A DNA stretch of 64,000 nucleotides from assembly GCA_021521415.1 (NCBI GenBank), contig JAIQDT010003796.1:186001-250000 (forward strand). The letters are read 5' to 3'. Below the pieces are notes generated by a model. The model was not told the origin of the DNA and did not search any database. It was given only the letters and a program-made list of their open reading frames with translations. Shown in pieces: positions 1-14,062 of this stretch (position 1 is its first letter; each line of letters starts with the position of its first letter). The stretch is from Bidens hawaiensis (Eukaryota; Streptophyta; Magnoliopsida; Asterales; Asteraceae). The position numbers were made by a program, and so were the translations under genes.

Positions 1-2300
1 TACTTCCACAACTAAACAAGTCACTTCGTTCACTGCGCGTGTACACCACTTACTGTGCATCAAGCCAATGTCAGAAGTAGCATAGATCATAACTCAATGT
101 TTGTATATAGTCCATGTACTTTAAAGTAGTCACTCTTTTAGTATTTCTCCTAACTAAGGTGCACATTATTAGGCTTGGTTCGGTTATTAGCCTAAACCGA
201 ACCAAAGTCATTAATTAATCTATTTATTAAGTAGTCCGTTTTGTCGTTTATGGTTATGTTCAGTTAATAACCAAAAACAAATCCAGGCTAAATTTTTTGG
301 TAAGAAATACATGAAATGGAAATATAATACATGAAGTGGAGGTATGCATGAAATAGAGGTATCAAGGCTAAAAATTTATGAAAATACGAATAGATCGGTT
401 CTAGTTAACCAAGGGTACAAGGAAAACTGATCACTAATTTTCAAGTTTGGTTTCGATTAACGTTTCATTTGTTGCTCACCCAACTTCTTTTCCGTTTTTA
501 TTTTGTTTGGAAAAATTGAAATGTGGTTATTCTAAGTGTGACCCATTATTTGATGTAATCTACTCTAAAAATTTATCTAACAATAGTTACAAGTGTCATT
601 CGTTGCAAACGACAATCACACTATAGAAAAGAAATAACTATGTCCACACATAACTACTATTACATATTTTTAACAATTCACATTATTGGAATAAAAATCA
701 ATTAGTTGTTCACTAAGAAAAGACAAAATTACTAATATGTTAAATTTTGAATGCATGTGTCAACAAAAGTGAAATTTTAAGACTCTGATTAATTAGTTAT
801 ACTAACAGTTTGAATTATTGTCGAAAGATAGGTCTTATTTTGAATTATTAAAAATCAATTTACGTTTTATCTTACAAAAATACTAAAGAAGAGTATACTT
901 CACATATTTTTGCTCCACTTCCTACAATCACAATGATATTTAAAGTTATATTTAAAGTATAGTAATTACTATTGATTAAAAATTATAGAGATCACATGAG
1001 TAATTGTTTATTTGTTGTATCGTTAAACATGAAATTTTAACATTCACACGATAATTCATTATATATTAAAGGTATATAGAATCTATCATAGCATGACTTA
1101 AATTTAAAACTTTCATGAAGTGTGTACTATCATTTCAATAACTTGCTTACCAAAACAATTTTGAAAGTTGGGTAATCTTAGTTATACATTAAACTCTAGT
1201 ATTGAAGGGACCATTTTGTAAGAGACCATTTTGTAAGAGACCATTTTGTGGTAAAGTCAACTTATAAATGCAGAACATTAGCAGAGTGATTGTACATTGA
1301 AGGGACCATTTTGTAAGAGATTAAAAGTTGATAGATCAAAATGGCAAAAAGCATAAGGACATAAATGAAGTAAAAGCTGCACTCATTCATCTTCCCAACG
1401 AATGTTGCCGTTACATTCCACTTTCTCAAAAATACCAAACATTAAACAATTAATAATAATAATAATAATTAATATATATAATAATCGAAAAATTCACCGC
1501 GATGAGGGATAGTGATAAGAAGTTTTGGGTTTTTTTAGTGTGATGGATATCAAAGTTTTATGAGGCATAGTGATAAGAAGTTTTGAGTTTTTTTAGTGTA
1601 ATGGATATCAAAGTTTGATTATCATCGTAGATTATGACAATAAAATATTTGAGTTACATCTTGCGAGATTGTTAATTCATAATAACGAAAATTAATATAT
1701 ATCATAATAATCGAAAATTTCACCACTTTGAGGCAGAGTGACAGTTACTAAGTGGACTGGAGACTAAAGTTTGATCCTCACTGTAGATTATGACAATGAA
1801 AGGTTTGAGTTATACGTTGCGAGATTGTTAATTCGAATCCCAAACCCACCCGGTATTACGTTAGAACGACTGTCAAGTGGCAGCTGGCGGTATGGTTTTC
1901 TGAAGGAACACCTACTAGAAATGGGGAAACACACCGGTTAATCGAACAGGCCTGAAAATCAAACCGAAATTGAACAGGTTTGAAACCGATTATGTAGAAA
2001 GGTTCGGAACTGGTCTGTAATTTTCTCTACCAAACCGGATTTCAACCTGGTTAACCGAACCTAAACCGGCCAAAACCGATCGAAGCCCGAACCGAAATCG
2101 GTCGTAAACAAGTTAAGAAACCGGTCACCCCGAACTGAAACCAGTCATAAACCGATTTTGATTTTTTTTTTTACTAAACCAAACCGGTTTCAACCTGCAA
2201 CCGTTTTAAGATTTGTAACCGATTTATGCACCTCTAACGCCCAAGCTAAATTCTAAAACCAACGTAAGTTCGGTTAAAACGACTTAATAATAATAATAAT
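1..2300. other. Gene-free region upstream of the cyclin
   Basis: No coding region is recognisable. The stretch is AT-rich. Three copies of a short AGAGACCATTTTGTAAG-like unit lie at about 1200-1320. Imperfect tandem copies of a unit with GATAGTGATAAGAAG and ATGGATATCAAAG lie at about 1500-1850, the last followed by a tRNA B-box-like GTTAATTCGAATCCC. A run of AACCGG/CCGGTT-rich degenerate repeats spans about 1930-2220. Their function, if any, is not visible. Confidence 0.6.
1500..1850. repeat. Degenerate tandem repeat
   Basis: A segment with GTGATAAGAAGTTTTG and GGATATCAAAGTTT occurs twice in about 65 bp. A longer segment ending in TTGCGAGATTGTTAATTC occurs at about 1660 and again at about 1820. 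The second copy keeps a possible RNA polymerase III B box (AATTCGAATCCC), so the array may include a SINE remnant; that part is inference. Confidence 0.5.
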
Positions 2301-2427
2301 AATCAAGCAAGCAAAAGCAGGAAGAGACGCAGGCGTGAAAGCCTTTCTTCACTCACAAATAAAATCCTCTTTCTTTCCTTCTTTCATTTCCGCCATTTTC
2401 TCTCACTACACTTCTAGAGAGAGAAAC

Positions 2428-2448
2428 ATGTCACAAAACCTCATCTAA
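2428..2448 (+). promoter_or_regulatory. Short upstream ORF in the cyclin leader
   Basis: An ATG at 2428 opens a six-codon frame (MSQNLI) that stops at 2446-2448, seven bases before the cyclin start codon at 2456. It is the nearest ATG upstream of the main start and could tune re-initiation. Whether it lies in the transcript depends on the real transcription start, which cannot be read here. Confidence 0.4.
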
Positions 2449-2455
2449 AACAACA

Positions 2456-4866
2456 ATGAACCCTCAAAACCCTAATTTCAATCTCGATGATGCTCTGTTC
2501 TGCAACGAACAAGATGCAGATTTCAATTTTGACCACCAAAAAGACCATCTTTTGACCCATTTTGAACAAGACATGTTATGGGATGAACACGAGCTTCAAT
2601 CACTCATGTTAAGACAGAACAATAATGGGTTTAGTTCGGTTACTGATGTGGGTTTAATGGGGTTAAGACAGGAGTCTGTTGATTGGATGATTAGGGTTAG
2701 TAATTATTATGGGTTTGTGGCATTAACCACTGTCTTAGCTGTTAATTACTTCGATCGGTTCGTTTCGAGTTCCCATTTTCAGATGGGTAATGGTAATAAT
2801 AATAAGCCATGGATGAATCAGCTTACTGCTGTTGCTTGCTTGTCTTTAGCTTCTAAAGTTGAAGAGATTCAAACCCCTTTGCTTATGGACTTGCAGGTAT
2901 GCACACCAGGTGTTTGTGAAAATGCCTAAATGAATGTACCGAGTGTATCGAAAGTGTTTGTGAAAATGTTGATGTTTGTGTTTTGTGGTTTAGGTGGAAG
3001 GGGCGAAGTTTGTGTTTGAGTCGAAGACGATAATGAAAATGGAGCTGTTGGTGCTTGGTTCGCTTCAGTGGAAGATGAATTCGGTGACACCGCTTTTGTT
3101 TGCGGATTACGTTATGCGCAGGCTTGGGTTAGTCGCGCATTGTCAACGGTCTGAGATTGTAAGGAGGTCTGAAAGAACTGTTCTTGCTGTCATTAATGGT
3201 AAGTTTTGTTTATGCTTCCATTTTGTCATGAATTGATTGTTTTGAATGTACATTATTATTTGTCAGCATAATGTTTTGAAATTGTTTATGTGATGTGAAT
3301 AATGAATTAATCATAATAAGATAATTAGCTTTAACAAAGCAGTTTAAGGCTGCAAGCCTGCAAAAATGGTGTTTTGATGTGCCTTTAATGTTTGAAATCA
3401 AGAAAATTATATAATAAACTTTAAGAGTGTTTGGGAATTGTGATAGCTTATCCGACTTATTTCAATAAGCAATAAGCCAATAAGCGTTCCTAAATGCTCT
3501 TGTAATAGATAATTATCATAACAGTCGCTTTAATAATGCAATGCCAAACATCCCCTAAGATCAAAAAAGACAAATCCTAATGGTTAACAGTGTATTAGAG
3601 TTCATTGAACCATCAAACTTTCAAAAAATATTTATAAAAATCAAATCTTTGAACTTTGGAAGCTGTAAAGAAAACCAAGTGTGAAATCTTTTATAAAAAT
3701 CATTCATTTTTGAAACATCCAACATTTGAAAACTATTATAAAAACCATTCAGACATGTCAGGCATTGCACTCATCAATACTACCCAAAATATTCAGTTAT
3801 GATAGTACAATCAAATTACTCAAAACAATTCATTATAAAAGTACAATTATTTCAAGAACAATTTTTAATTCAATTAGCTGATATCTGTAAATTGAATGCA
3901 GATTCACGGTCTCTACTTTACCCTCCATCTGTAATTGCTGCTGCTACAATGTCCCTCGTGATTAAAGAGATTGATCCCGATAACGCGTTCGATTATCTTA
4001 ACCAACTTAAGGATTTTCTTGAAATCAGCGAGGTTAGTTCTTTTTGGCCACGGTTTTAAATTCTAATGATTGAATAACATTTAGCTGGATAAAGTTTATT
4101 TAAAAATACATTTATAGTTTTCATAAATTCTCAGACTTGAAATTTTGTTAAATAATTAATTAATTTTGTCCTACAAAAGTTGGTTGGGTCAAAAACCTAG
4201 TAAATAATTAATTAAGCTATTATATGTCTTATTGGGCTCAAACCGGCCCAATAAGATCCCGGGAACCCACAAAGGATTTTGTACTGAAACTTTTGGCCCA
4301 ATAACCTTTCGAAGTACAGTATTTTGATAAAGTCCTAAAAATGTTCCAAGTGACTTGGGACCGTTAGCTAAGTTTTCAAGAACCATACACACTATTGGGC
4401 TCATTGGCCCGATAACCTTTCAAAGTATTTTAATATAGTCGTAAAAAGGTTCCAAGTGATTTGGGACCTATTTAGCTAAGCTTCCAAGAATTGTACACAC
4501 TATTGGGCCCAATCGGCTCAAGGATATTTGTTCAACTTTCAAAATATCAAAATCTAAAATTTGTATAAATTATTACAGGAGAAAGTAAACGAGTGCTCTA
4601 AATTCATCCTGGACGTATCCGATAATCACATTAACAGCTACTCATTAAGTCAGAAGAGAAAGTACCATTTCACCCCTGGGAGTCCAAATGGTGTTATTGA
4701 TTCATATTTCAGCAGCGACAACTCTAATGATTCGTGGGCAGTTGCATCATCATCTGTTTCGGTTTCATCTTCACCCGAACTACCGGTGTTGAAGAGGCTC
4801 CGGGCTCAAGAACAGGTGATGAAACTGGTCCCACCGACTCGCGTGCCAGTCAGCAACGGTTGTTAG
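2456..4866 (+). CDS. CYCD3: D-type cyclin, CYCD3 group
   Basis: Four exons, 2456-2896, 2994-3198, 3902-4032 and 4579-4866, join in frame with GT-AG introns to encode 354 residues. D-type cyclins activate CDKA and promote RBR phosphorylation at G1/S in response to cytokinin and sucrose. The retinoblastoma-binding LxCxE motif is LFCNE at residues 14-18. The cyclin N-terminal fold follows (QESVDWMIRVSNYYGF, LAVNYFDRF, KPWMNQLTAVACLSLASKVEE), then the C-terminal cyclin fold (MELLVLGSLQWKM, SVTPLLFADYVMRRLGL, PPSVIAAATM). The serine-rich tail with NDSW and PVLKRLR resembles Arabidopsis CYCD3. The start is the first in-frame ATG after a short upstream ORF. Intron 3 carries a tandem duplication. No lesion is seen. 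Group assignment rests on remembered family sequence; the exact paralogue is not assigned. Confidence 0.92.
4215..4520. repeat. Tandem duplication in cyclin intron 3
   Basis: A unit of about 115 bp, containing CTATTGGGCTC, GGCCCGATAACCTTTC, GTTCCAAGTGA and TTGGGACC, is present in two clear copies plus a partial third inside the last intron of the cyclin gene. The copies have diverged by point changes and small indels. Confidence 0.6.
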
Positions 4867-5382
4867 GTTTGGTAATTGGTTATTTATTTTCCAAAAGTAT
4901 GATGTTTAGGTGCAATTACATCACTAATCAATAATTATGTTCGGGCTATAATGATAGGATCTTGATTCTTGCTTTGTTGACTTTATTTTTGCTAGATTTT
5001 ACTTTGATTGTTGTGTTTTGATGCGTAGAATACAAGTATAACTTGCTTATATACACAGTCGTGTGTGTGTGCACATGTGTGTTTAACTTCATCAATGTTA
5101 CTCATATCGTGTGGAATGACACTGTTTTTAAGGGATACGGGAGCTTTTGGTTTTAAAGTGCATCGCGTTTTTTGTTTGAAGACATAATTTAGGAATCTAG
5201 CGTCATCCGTGTATCTTTGTGGTATAAAGTACAGTTTTGATGTGTAGCATACAACCATAATGTGTCTATGCACGAACACATATAATAACATTGTTAAAGT
5301 AAACGAGTAGGTAAACATGATTATGGAAGTTCGCAGAGGAACTGTCTTCGGCCCTTTGCATTATAGTGATGACCGAGTACTC
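4867..5382. other. Convergent intergenic spacer, cyclin and ARF 3' sides
   Basis: The cyclin (+) and the ARF gene (-) converge here. The spacer should hold both 3' untranslated regions. It is AT-rich with a short GT-rich stretch near 5060-5080. No ORF with recognisable similarity is present. Confidence 0.5.
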
Positions 5383-7735
<2,353 letters not shown>

Positions 7736-7965
7736 CTAGGTCATAAGAGGTGACCCCTTTGAATGCACATCAGAAGCATCTGAAACCCTCAACCTTGTGT
7801 TAGCAGCTTCATCAACTTCCGCATCAACAACCGTTTTCCTCTTCTGCGAATCGGGATTTGACAGGTCAACTTCCACAGTTTGACCCACACCCACATCAGT
7901 TTCACTCTTAAGAAGCGTAGCTTTAGCTTCTTCCATAACGGATGTATCCTCTTCAGCAGCATACA

Positions 7966-8354
7966 TCATCATCATCATCATCGTACTCAGTATATCCCAC
8001 CAATAGCAAAGCTATGGTAGGGTCTGAGGAGGGTAAGATGTAGACAGCCTTACCTCTACCCCATAAGGATAGAGAGGCTGCTTCCGGTGAGACCCCCGGC
8101 TCGATAGTAGTTTTGCATCAAGCCTTGGACATAAGGCACATAGCACTCAATCATCGGGACACCGGCTGATCGGTGCATGTACCCTTGTCTTTCGGCTATC
8201 AACGCCACTACATGATGCCTGATTAACCGTCCGTCACTTTTAACGTTATTTTCACGAGATTAGTAAAATAACGTCAAAATTAGTGCAATTTCACTTTTGC
8301 CCACCCGAGGGTTCACACATATATACATCATATGTGCGCACCGCAAGCAGGGCT
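7966..8354 (-). mobile_element. SINE inserted in the EB1C last exon
   Basis: A 389-bp element flanked by a perfect 14-bp target duplication, TTCAGCAGCATACA, at 7952-7965 and 8355-8368. Its minus-strand 3' end is (GAT)n, preceded by a conserved block (CTTACCCTCCTCAGACCCTACC, here split by position about 8010-8035) of the kind found at the 3' end of plant Au-like SINEs. A second copy with about 90 percent or more identity lies at 21514-21900 in the same orientation. The family name is from memory; the insertion structure is read directly. Confidence 0.85.
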
Positions 8355-9274
8355 TTCAGCAGCATACAGTATCTTCTTAATAACTTCAACAACCTATAAA
8401 AAAAAGTACATATTTGTTCAAACATTTTCAACTTTTTTTTCCCAAAACGTGTAAACGAAACATGAGTTGTAGAACAATTACAAGCAAATTTGAGACGGTG
8501 GGAAGTTGGCATATCACTTCAACATCTCTCAACTTTGTAAAGTAGAAATCTCTCTCTTTTTCAAGACTCTCCGATGCTGATTTCAGGTCAGCAACCTGTA
8601 TGCAACAAAATAAAATTTACCATTTATGTTTATATGACATAAGATCAAAGTTTGAAACTGTGGTACTTGTAATATACTAATACCTGTTGATCATATGCAG
8701 ATGTGCCAGCAGTTGAAGATGGTTTAGTGTTCTTGACCGAGGGTGCATCTGCTTTTCTAGTATTGTGGGTTTTGAGTGCAGCTGTGGTGCCACGAGTCGG
8801 TTGCGATTGAGCAGATTTCCTTGTTATGTCTTTTCCACCTTTGCTAGCTTCTCTACGCTCCTCAGGACTGTAACTGAAAATGTAAAGTTTAAAAAGTTAA
8901 TTTTCAATGGATTGTGTAAACTTAAACTTAAGGCATTATGCAACGGATTAAAAAGTTACTTTTGATGATCGCCGCTAACAGAATCGCAGTATCGCTTCAT
9001 CCATTGCATGAATTCAAGATTATCAAGAGGTCTTCCTTTCACCAGCCTGCTCACCTCAATGTGCTGTCATCAAAGATAGCTTATTGTTTAATTACTATAT
9101 GAGCAATGTGTTTATACTTTATAGACATCATACTTGTTGCTGAAGTGTATAAAAGGTGATTAAGTATGCAACAGCAATTAGCAAGTGAATCTCAGCATCA
9201 TGCATAGTTTATCTGGCAAACCAACTATTGCAGACTGCTTAAGATTGCTCAGTCTAGCATAATAAACGAGTGTG

Positions 9275-10120
9275 CATTTGAATTTTAGCAAGAATAATAG
9301 TATGTATACAATGAGTTGCATCTATGAAACTAATTCACTCATTTGGAATACATAGTGTATGATATCATAAACAGTCACAGTGTAAATCTTCCATTTATTA
9401 TGTTGTTTATTTAAATTTCGGCACAGATAATAGTTAGTGTATTATACATGAATTGCATCTAAGAAACTAACTCAGTCATTTGGAATACTACATTTGTGTA
9501 TGGAATAACAGAAACTGATCACATTGTCAATCTTCCATCTATCATGTTGTTCATTTGAATTTAGGCACAAATAATGGTTAGTATACAATGACTTGCTGCT
9601 AAGAAACTAATTCACCCATTTGGAATTACAAAAATTGTGTATGGTATAACAGAAACATATCACAATGTAAATCCTCCATCTATTATGTTGCTCATTCAAA
9701 TTTTAGCAAGTATGAAGGTTAGTACACAATGAATTGCATGATCTGCATCTAAGAAACTAATCCCTCATTTGAAACATTACATTTGTGCATTGTATAATAG
9801 AGACACACCACAAAATGTCAACCTTCCATCTATTATGTTGGTCATTTGAATTTTAGCAAGTATGAAGATTAGTATATATGCAATGACTGACACATGAGAA
9901 TTGAGAAACTAATTCGCACATACGAAATATTACATGTGTGTATGATATCATAAATAGTCACAACATAAATCTTCCATCTATTAAGTTCTTCATTTGAATT
10001 TTAGCAAGTATGATGGTTAATACGCAATGAATTACTCATACTACCCTATAGAAACTAATTCACTCATTTCAGATAACAATCACGTATGATATAACAGAAA
10101 CGAATCACAATGTCAAGCAT
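9275..10120. repeat. Tandem array of about 140-bp units in EB1C intron 2
   Basis: Six diverged copies, each starting near CATTTGAATTTTAGCAAG and containing AAGAAACTAATTCACTCATTTGG and TCTTCCATCTATTATGTTG-like blocks. Starts lie near 9275, 9408, 9551, 9694, 9846 and 9990, so the period is 133-152 bp. The array makes up most of the intron between exons 2 and 3. Confidence 0.8.
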
Positions 10121-10295
10121 TAACAAACTTAATTTGATCACAAAGTATTGTAAATAATAATAATAATACCTTAGTGATGTTGAGTTTGTTGAATACATCC
10201 TGAAGAATCTTGTAATTCTGAATCATATCATACTCCGTCTTGGCGTCGAAATCGGCACCATTCCAGGATGAGCAGCATCCATCAATTGACAGTGA

Positions 10296-10600
10296 ACAGC
10301 ACCGGTACACGCCTGCATCCAATCAATCCATTGAAATTGTACAGTTATTTCGAATTATATAATTACACTCAACGCTATCAACATTATTAGGTCATATAAT
10401 AACGATTATTAAACAACACCGGTAAACGCCTACATCGAATCAATCCAGTGAAACCGCACACTTAATTCGAATTATATGCACACATGCAACACTATCAACA
10501 TTATTAGGTCATACAAATAATAACGTTATTGAATTATATACATAAACTAAATGCTATTAACACAATCAGGCCATATAATCACGATTATTCAATAGCAAGT
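10296..10600. repeat. Triplicated segment spanning an EB1C splice acceptor
   Basis: The block ACACCGGTACACGCCTGCATC, which contains the intron 1 acceptor and the start of exon 2, recurs about 110 bp upstream in the transcript sense (at about 10408) together with the following AATCAATCCA...CATTATTAGGTCATA sequence. A third, more diverged partial copy lies at about 10535-10590. The duplicate acceptor copy reads ACGCCTACATC, so a CAG is not kept as TGTAG/CAG in the same context. Confidence 0.6.
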
Positions 10601-10733
10601 GAAGAAAACGTTAACGTAACGGTACCTCTTCGACTTTGTTGAGATTGAGATGAAGCATGTGTTTGATCCACGCTAATATCTCAGACCGGCCGACGAAGTA
10701 AGCCGCATCCATCATGCCGATATTCGTTGCCAT

Positions 10734-11275
10734 TTCTAGAGAGAGAAAGTGAAACTGCGGTAGAGAGAGAAAGAAAGAAAGTATTTTCAAATGAAAGACA
10801 GAAGCGGGCTTTTGTAGCCGAATTATTAAAATATTATTATTCAAAATTAGGCGCTCTGGTTTTTTATTTTTCTTCAATTCTTTCCCTAAATTGAAATATC
10901 TATTGGTGTAAATGTATAACTAGAATGTTCTCCAAGGGCGTTACGCGACGATAGGCTGTAAGCGGACCGGATGAGATATTGTATATGTTTGTCCATTCAA
11001 CTTTTGGCTGGTAAACGGACATCTTGCGAATACCTTAAAGAACGAGAACTCATACCCGTGTCCGTATAATAAGGAACTGATTGTAGTATAACTAGATAAT
11101 TTCACCACATTAATTATCATTGAAGTTACAAGTAATTGATAATACAAGAGTTACACAAGCAACAACATAAATCAAGGAAATTACAATAAAACAATATTGA
11201 CTAAATTAATAGATGAGGATTATGTGCCTTGATCCTTGCCTTGACTAAGGATGAGCACGGTACTGTACCGATACC
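10734..11275. other. EB1C promoter side and spacer
   Basis: Sequence on the 5' side of EB1C (minus strand). A GA-rich leader (AGAGAGAAAGAAAGAAAG) lies at about 10763-10780. No other gene is visible. Confidence 0.45.
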
Positions 11276-11304
11276 GAAAATACCGATCCTAAAAATCACT
11301 AAAC

Positions 11305-11662
11305 GTAATCGATTATGTTACATAATCGAAAATGTAACATAATCGATTATGTTACATAATCGAAAATGTAACATAATCGATTATGTAACATAATCGAAAA
11401 TGTAACATAATCGATTATGTTACATAATCAATTATTTAACATAATCGAAAATGGAACATAATCGATTATGTTGCATAATCGATTATGTTGCATAATCGAT
11501 TATGTTACATTTTCGATTATGTAACATAAACGATTATGTAACATAATCGATTATGTAACATAATCGAAAATGTAACATAATCGAAAATATAACATAATCA
11601 AAATGTAAAATAATCGATTACGTAACATAATCGAAAATATAACATAATCGATTATGTAACAC
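11305..11662. repeat. Palindromic minisatellite, ACATAATCGATTATGT units
   Basis: About 20 head-to-tail copies of a near 16-17 bp module alternate between the self-complementary ACATAATCGATTATGT and the variant ACATAATCGAAAATGT. Each palindromic module can form a hairpin on its own. The array runs directly into the CAT-rich microsatellite that follows. Confidence 0.85.
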
Positions 11663-12198
11663 CGCCATCATCATCACCATCATCACCATCACCATCTTCA
11701 CCATCACCATCGCCACCATCATCATGAATTAGCATCATCATCATCACTATCATCATCATCAACATCATCATGAATTAGCATCATCATCATCATCACTATC
11801 ATCATCATCAACATCACCATCATCAACATCATCACCATCATCTTCACCATCAGCATCATCATCATCATCACCACCACCATCATCACCATCATCATCATCA
11901 TCATTAGCATCATAATCATCATCATTATCACCGTCACCATCATCACCATCATAACCACCACCACCATCATCATCACCATCACCATCATCACCATCACCAT
12001 CATTACCATCATCGTCATCATCATCATCACCGTCATCACCACCACCACCACCACCATCATCAACACCATCACCATCATCATCATCATCACCACCACCACC
12101 ACCACCACCATCACCATCACCATCACCATCACCATCATCATCGTCATCACCACCATCACCACCACCATCATCATCATCATCACCACCATTACCATCAC

Positions 12199-12230
<32 letters not shown>

Positions 12231-12526
12231 CCGTCACCATCACCATCATCATCACCACCACCACCATCACCATCATCATCATTAACATCACCATCGGCAT
12301 CATCATCACCATCAACATCACCATCACCATCACCATCATCAGCATCACCATCACCATCACCGTCACCATCACCACCACCACCACCATCTTCACCATCATC
12401 ATCACCATCACTCTCATCATCATCACCACCACCATCATCATCCTCACCATCACCATCATCAACATCACCATCATCATCACTATCACCAACACCAACACCA
12501 ACACCAACACCACCATCATCATCATT

Positions 12527-12557
<31 letters not shown>

Positions 12558-13085
12558 CCACCACCACCAGCAGCAGCAGCAGCATCACCATCATCATCAC
12601 CATTATCATCACCATCACCATCACCACCATCACCATCACCATCATCATCATCACCACCACCACCATCACCATCACCGTCACCATCATCATCACCACCATT
12701 ACCATCACCATCACCATCACCATCATCATCATTAGCATCAGCATCAGCATCAGCATCAACATCATCATCATCATCACCATCATCATCCTCACCATCACCA
12801 TCACCATCATCATCAACATCACTATCACTATCACCACCACCACCATCACCATCATCATCTTCATCATCACCACCATCATCATCATCATCACCACCATCAT
12901 CATCATCATCACCATAACCATCACCATCATCACCATCATCATCTTTATCATCATCATCACCATCAACATCAACATCACCATCATCATCACCATCAACATC
13001 ATCATCATAATTATCATTATCACCATCACCATCATCATCATCACCACCACCACCATCTCCACCACCATCACCATCACCATCACCA
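11663..13085. repeat. 1.4-kb compound (CAT/CAC)n trinucleotide tract
   Basis: Almost pure mixture of CAT, CAC and occasional CAA, CAG, CGT and CTT triplets for over 1.4 kb without frame loss. The minus strand therefore has a 454-codon open frame of Met and Val with no signal, domain or codon variety. That frame is a by-product of the triplet repeat and not a gene. Confidence 0.92.
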
Positions 13086-13086
13086 T

Positions 13087-14062
13087 ATTTCTAGTTTATT
13101 AAATAATGAAAACATATATATAAATACATTAAACATATTTCTAGTTTAAAATGAACATCTAAAATAAAAACTCTTTACATAATATATAAAAATCTTTATA
13201 AACATTTACTTAAGTATTTTTATGTAAATTATATAATTAAATCATACTTTTTATGTTAAAACTTTGATAATAAAATTTATATTAATGAGATAAATAGCCT
13301 TTTAAGAGTTCACCCGATCATCACCGAATTCCCGATTCTCTGTATAGTTTTAGGTTCGTTATGAATTTATATTCATTTCCTCATATATTGTAAATAGGAT
13401 TCTTGTCGATAAATCCCGAATGTTCGTCCGTTAAGCTTACAGAACAAAATTTTTTGTTCATGTCCGGTTCATTTATTAAACGAACGAATTTCTCGCCAAA
13501 CAGACGTCTGTACGTCAGACGGACGTTCGGTTCATTTACAGCCCTAGACCCAAATATCAAAACGCAGATATATAAATAAACACATCGTAACAATTTATCC
13601 TTTCGACACGACAAATAAACAATTTGGGCATTGGTACCATACAGACACTCAACGAAACCTATATACTTTATTGCGGATACAAATATCGTTTTACCGACGT
13701 GGTGTGGATAAAATTAAACGTGCAGTACCGCGACGGACTCAATGTGCCGTTACTCAAAAATTTAAAAATAATATAGTTAAACGTTATAAATGATAAAATA
13801 CTTAAATGTATAAAAAATAATAAGAAATGGCTATGTGAAAAAAAAAACATTACACAAAAGCTTCACAAAGACTTGGTGAAAACATTATGTAGTTCATAAG
13901 CAAGGCCAAGCTCCTTGTATTAGATTGGTAATAGTATACAACCATTATTAAAAGTTATCATATACAAAAATGTTTAAATTCGCCATTCTACATCAGCTCT
14001 ACTTGTTTTAAAATCAGTTATAAACAAGACAATAAAACTAACCAATTATTAGTTTAAATTAA
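13087..14062. other. Gene-free spacer before the receptor kinase
   Basis: AT-rich sequence with no recognisable gene. It should include the 3' untranslated region of the receptor-kinase pseudogene (minus strand) near 14000. Confidence 0.5.

Larger units (their letters stand above)
7736..10733 (-). pseudogene. EB1C: EB1C-type microtubule plus-end-binding protein, disrupted
   Basis: Exons on the minus strand: 10733-10626, 10312-10170, 9063-8960, 8873-8684, 8595-8482 and 8393-7736, the last split by a SINE. Exon 1 encodes MATNIGMMDAAYFVGR, the canonical EB1 start. Exon 3 gives [20 protein letters not shown], exon 5 SLEKERDFYF of the EB1 dimerisation coiled coil, and the last exon a basic tail with SQKRK and LRVSDASDVHSKGSPLMT, which resembles the nuclear/spindle isoform EB1C. 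Two lesions are seen. Exon 2 is 143 nt instead of the 156 expected, and the frame switches near 10250, so about 13 nt covering the MHKVN segment of the calponin-homology domain are gone. A SINE at 7966-8354 interrupts the last exon. EB1C normally tracks growing microtubule ends and acts in spindle and phragmoplast. As written, the gene cannot make a full protein. Confidence 0.85.

Noticed and set aside
11305..11662. CRISPR-like array
   Set aside because: Units are contiguous and vary gradually with no unique spacers, and the surroundings are clearly plant nuclear DNA.
11722..13086. A 454-codon minus-strand open frame of Met and Val
   Set aside because: It is a phase by-product of the CAT/CAC triplet repeat with no other residues, no domain and no promoter context.
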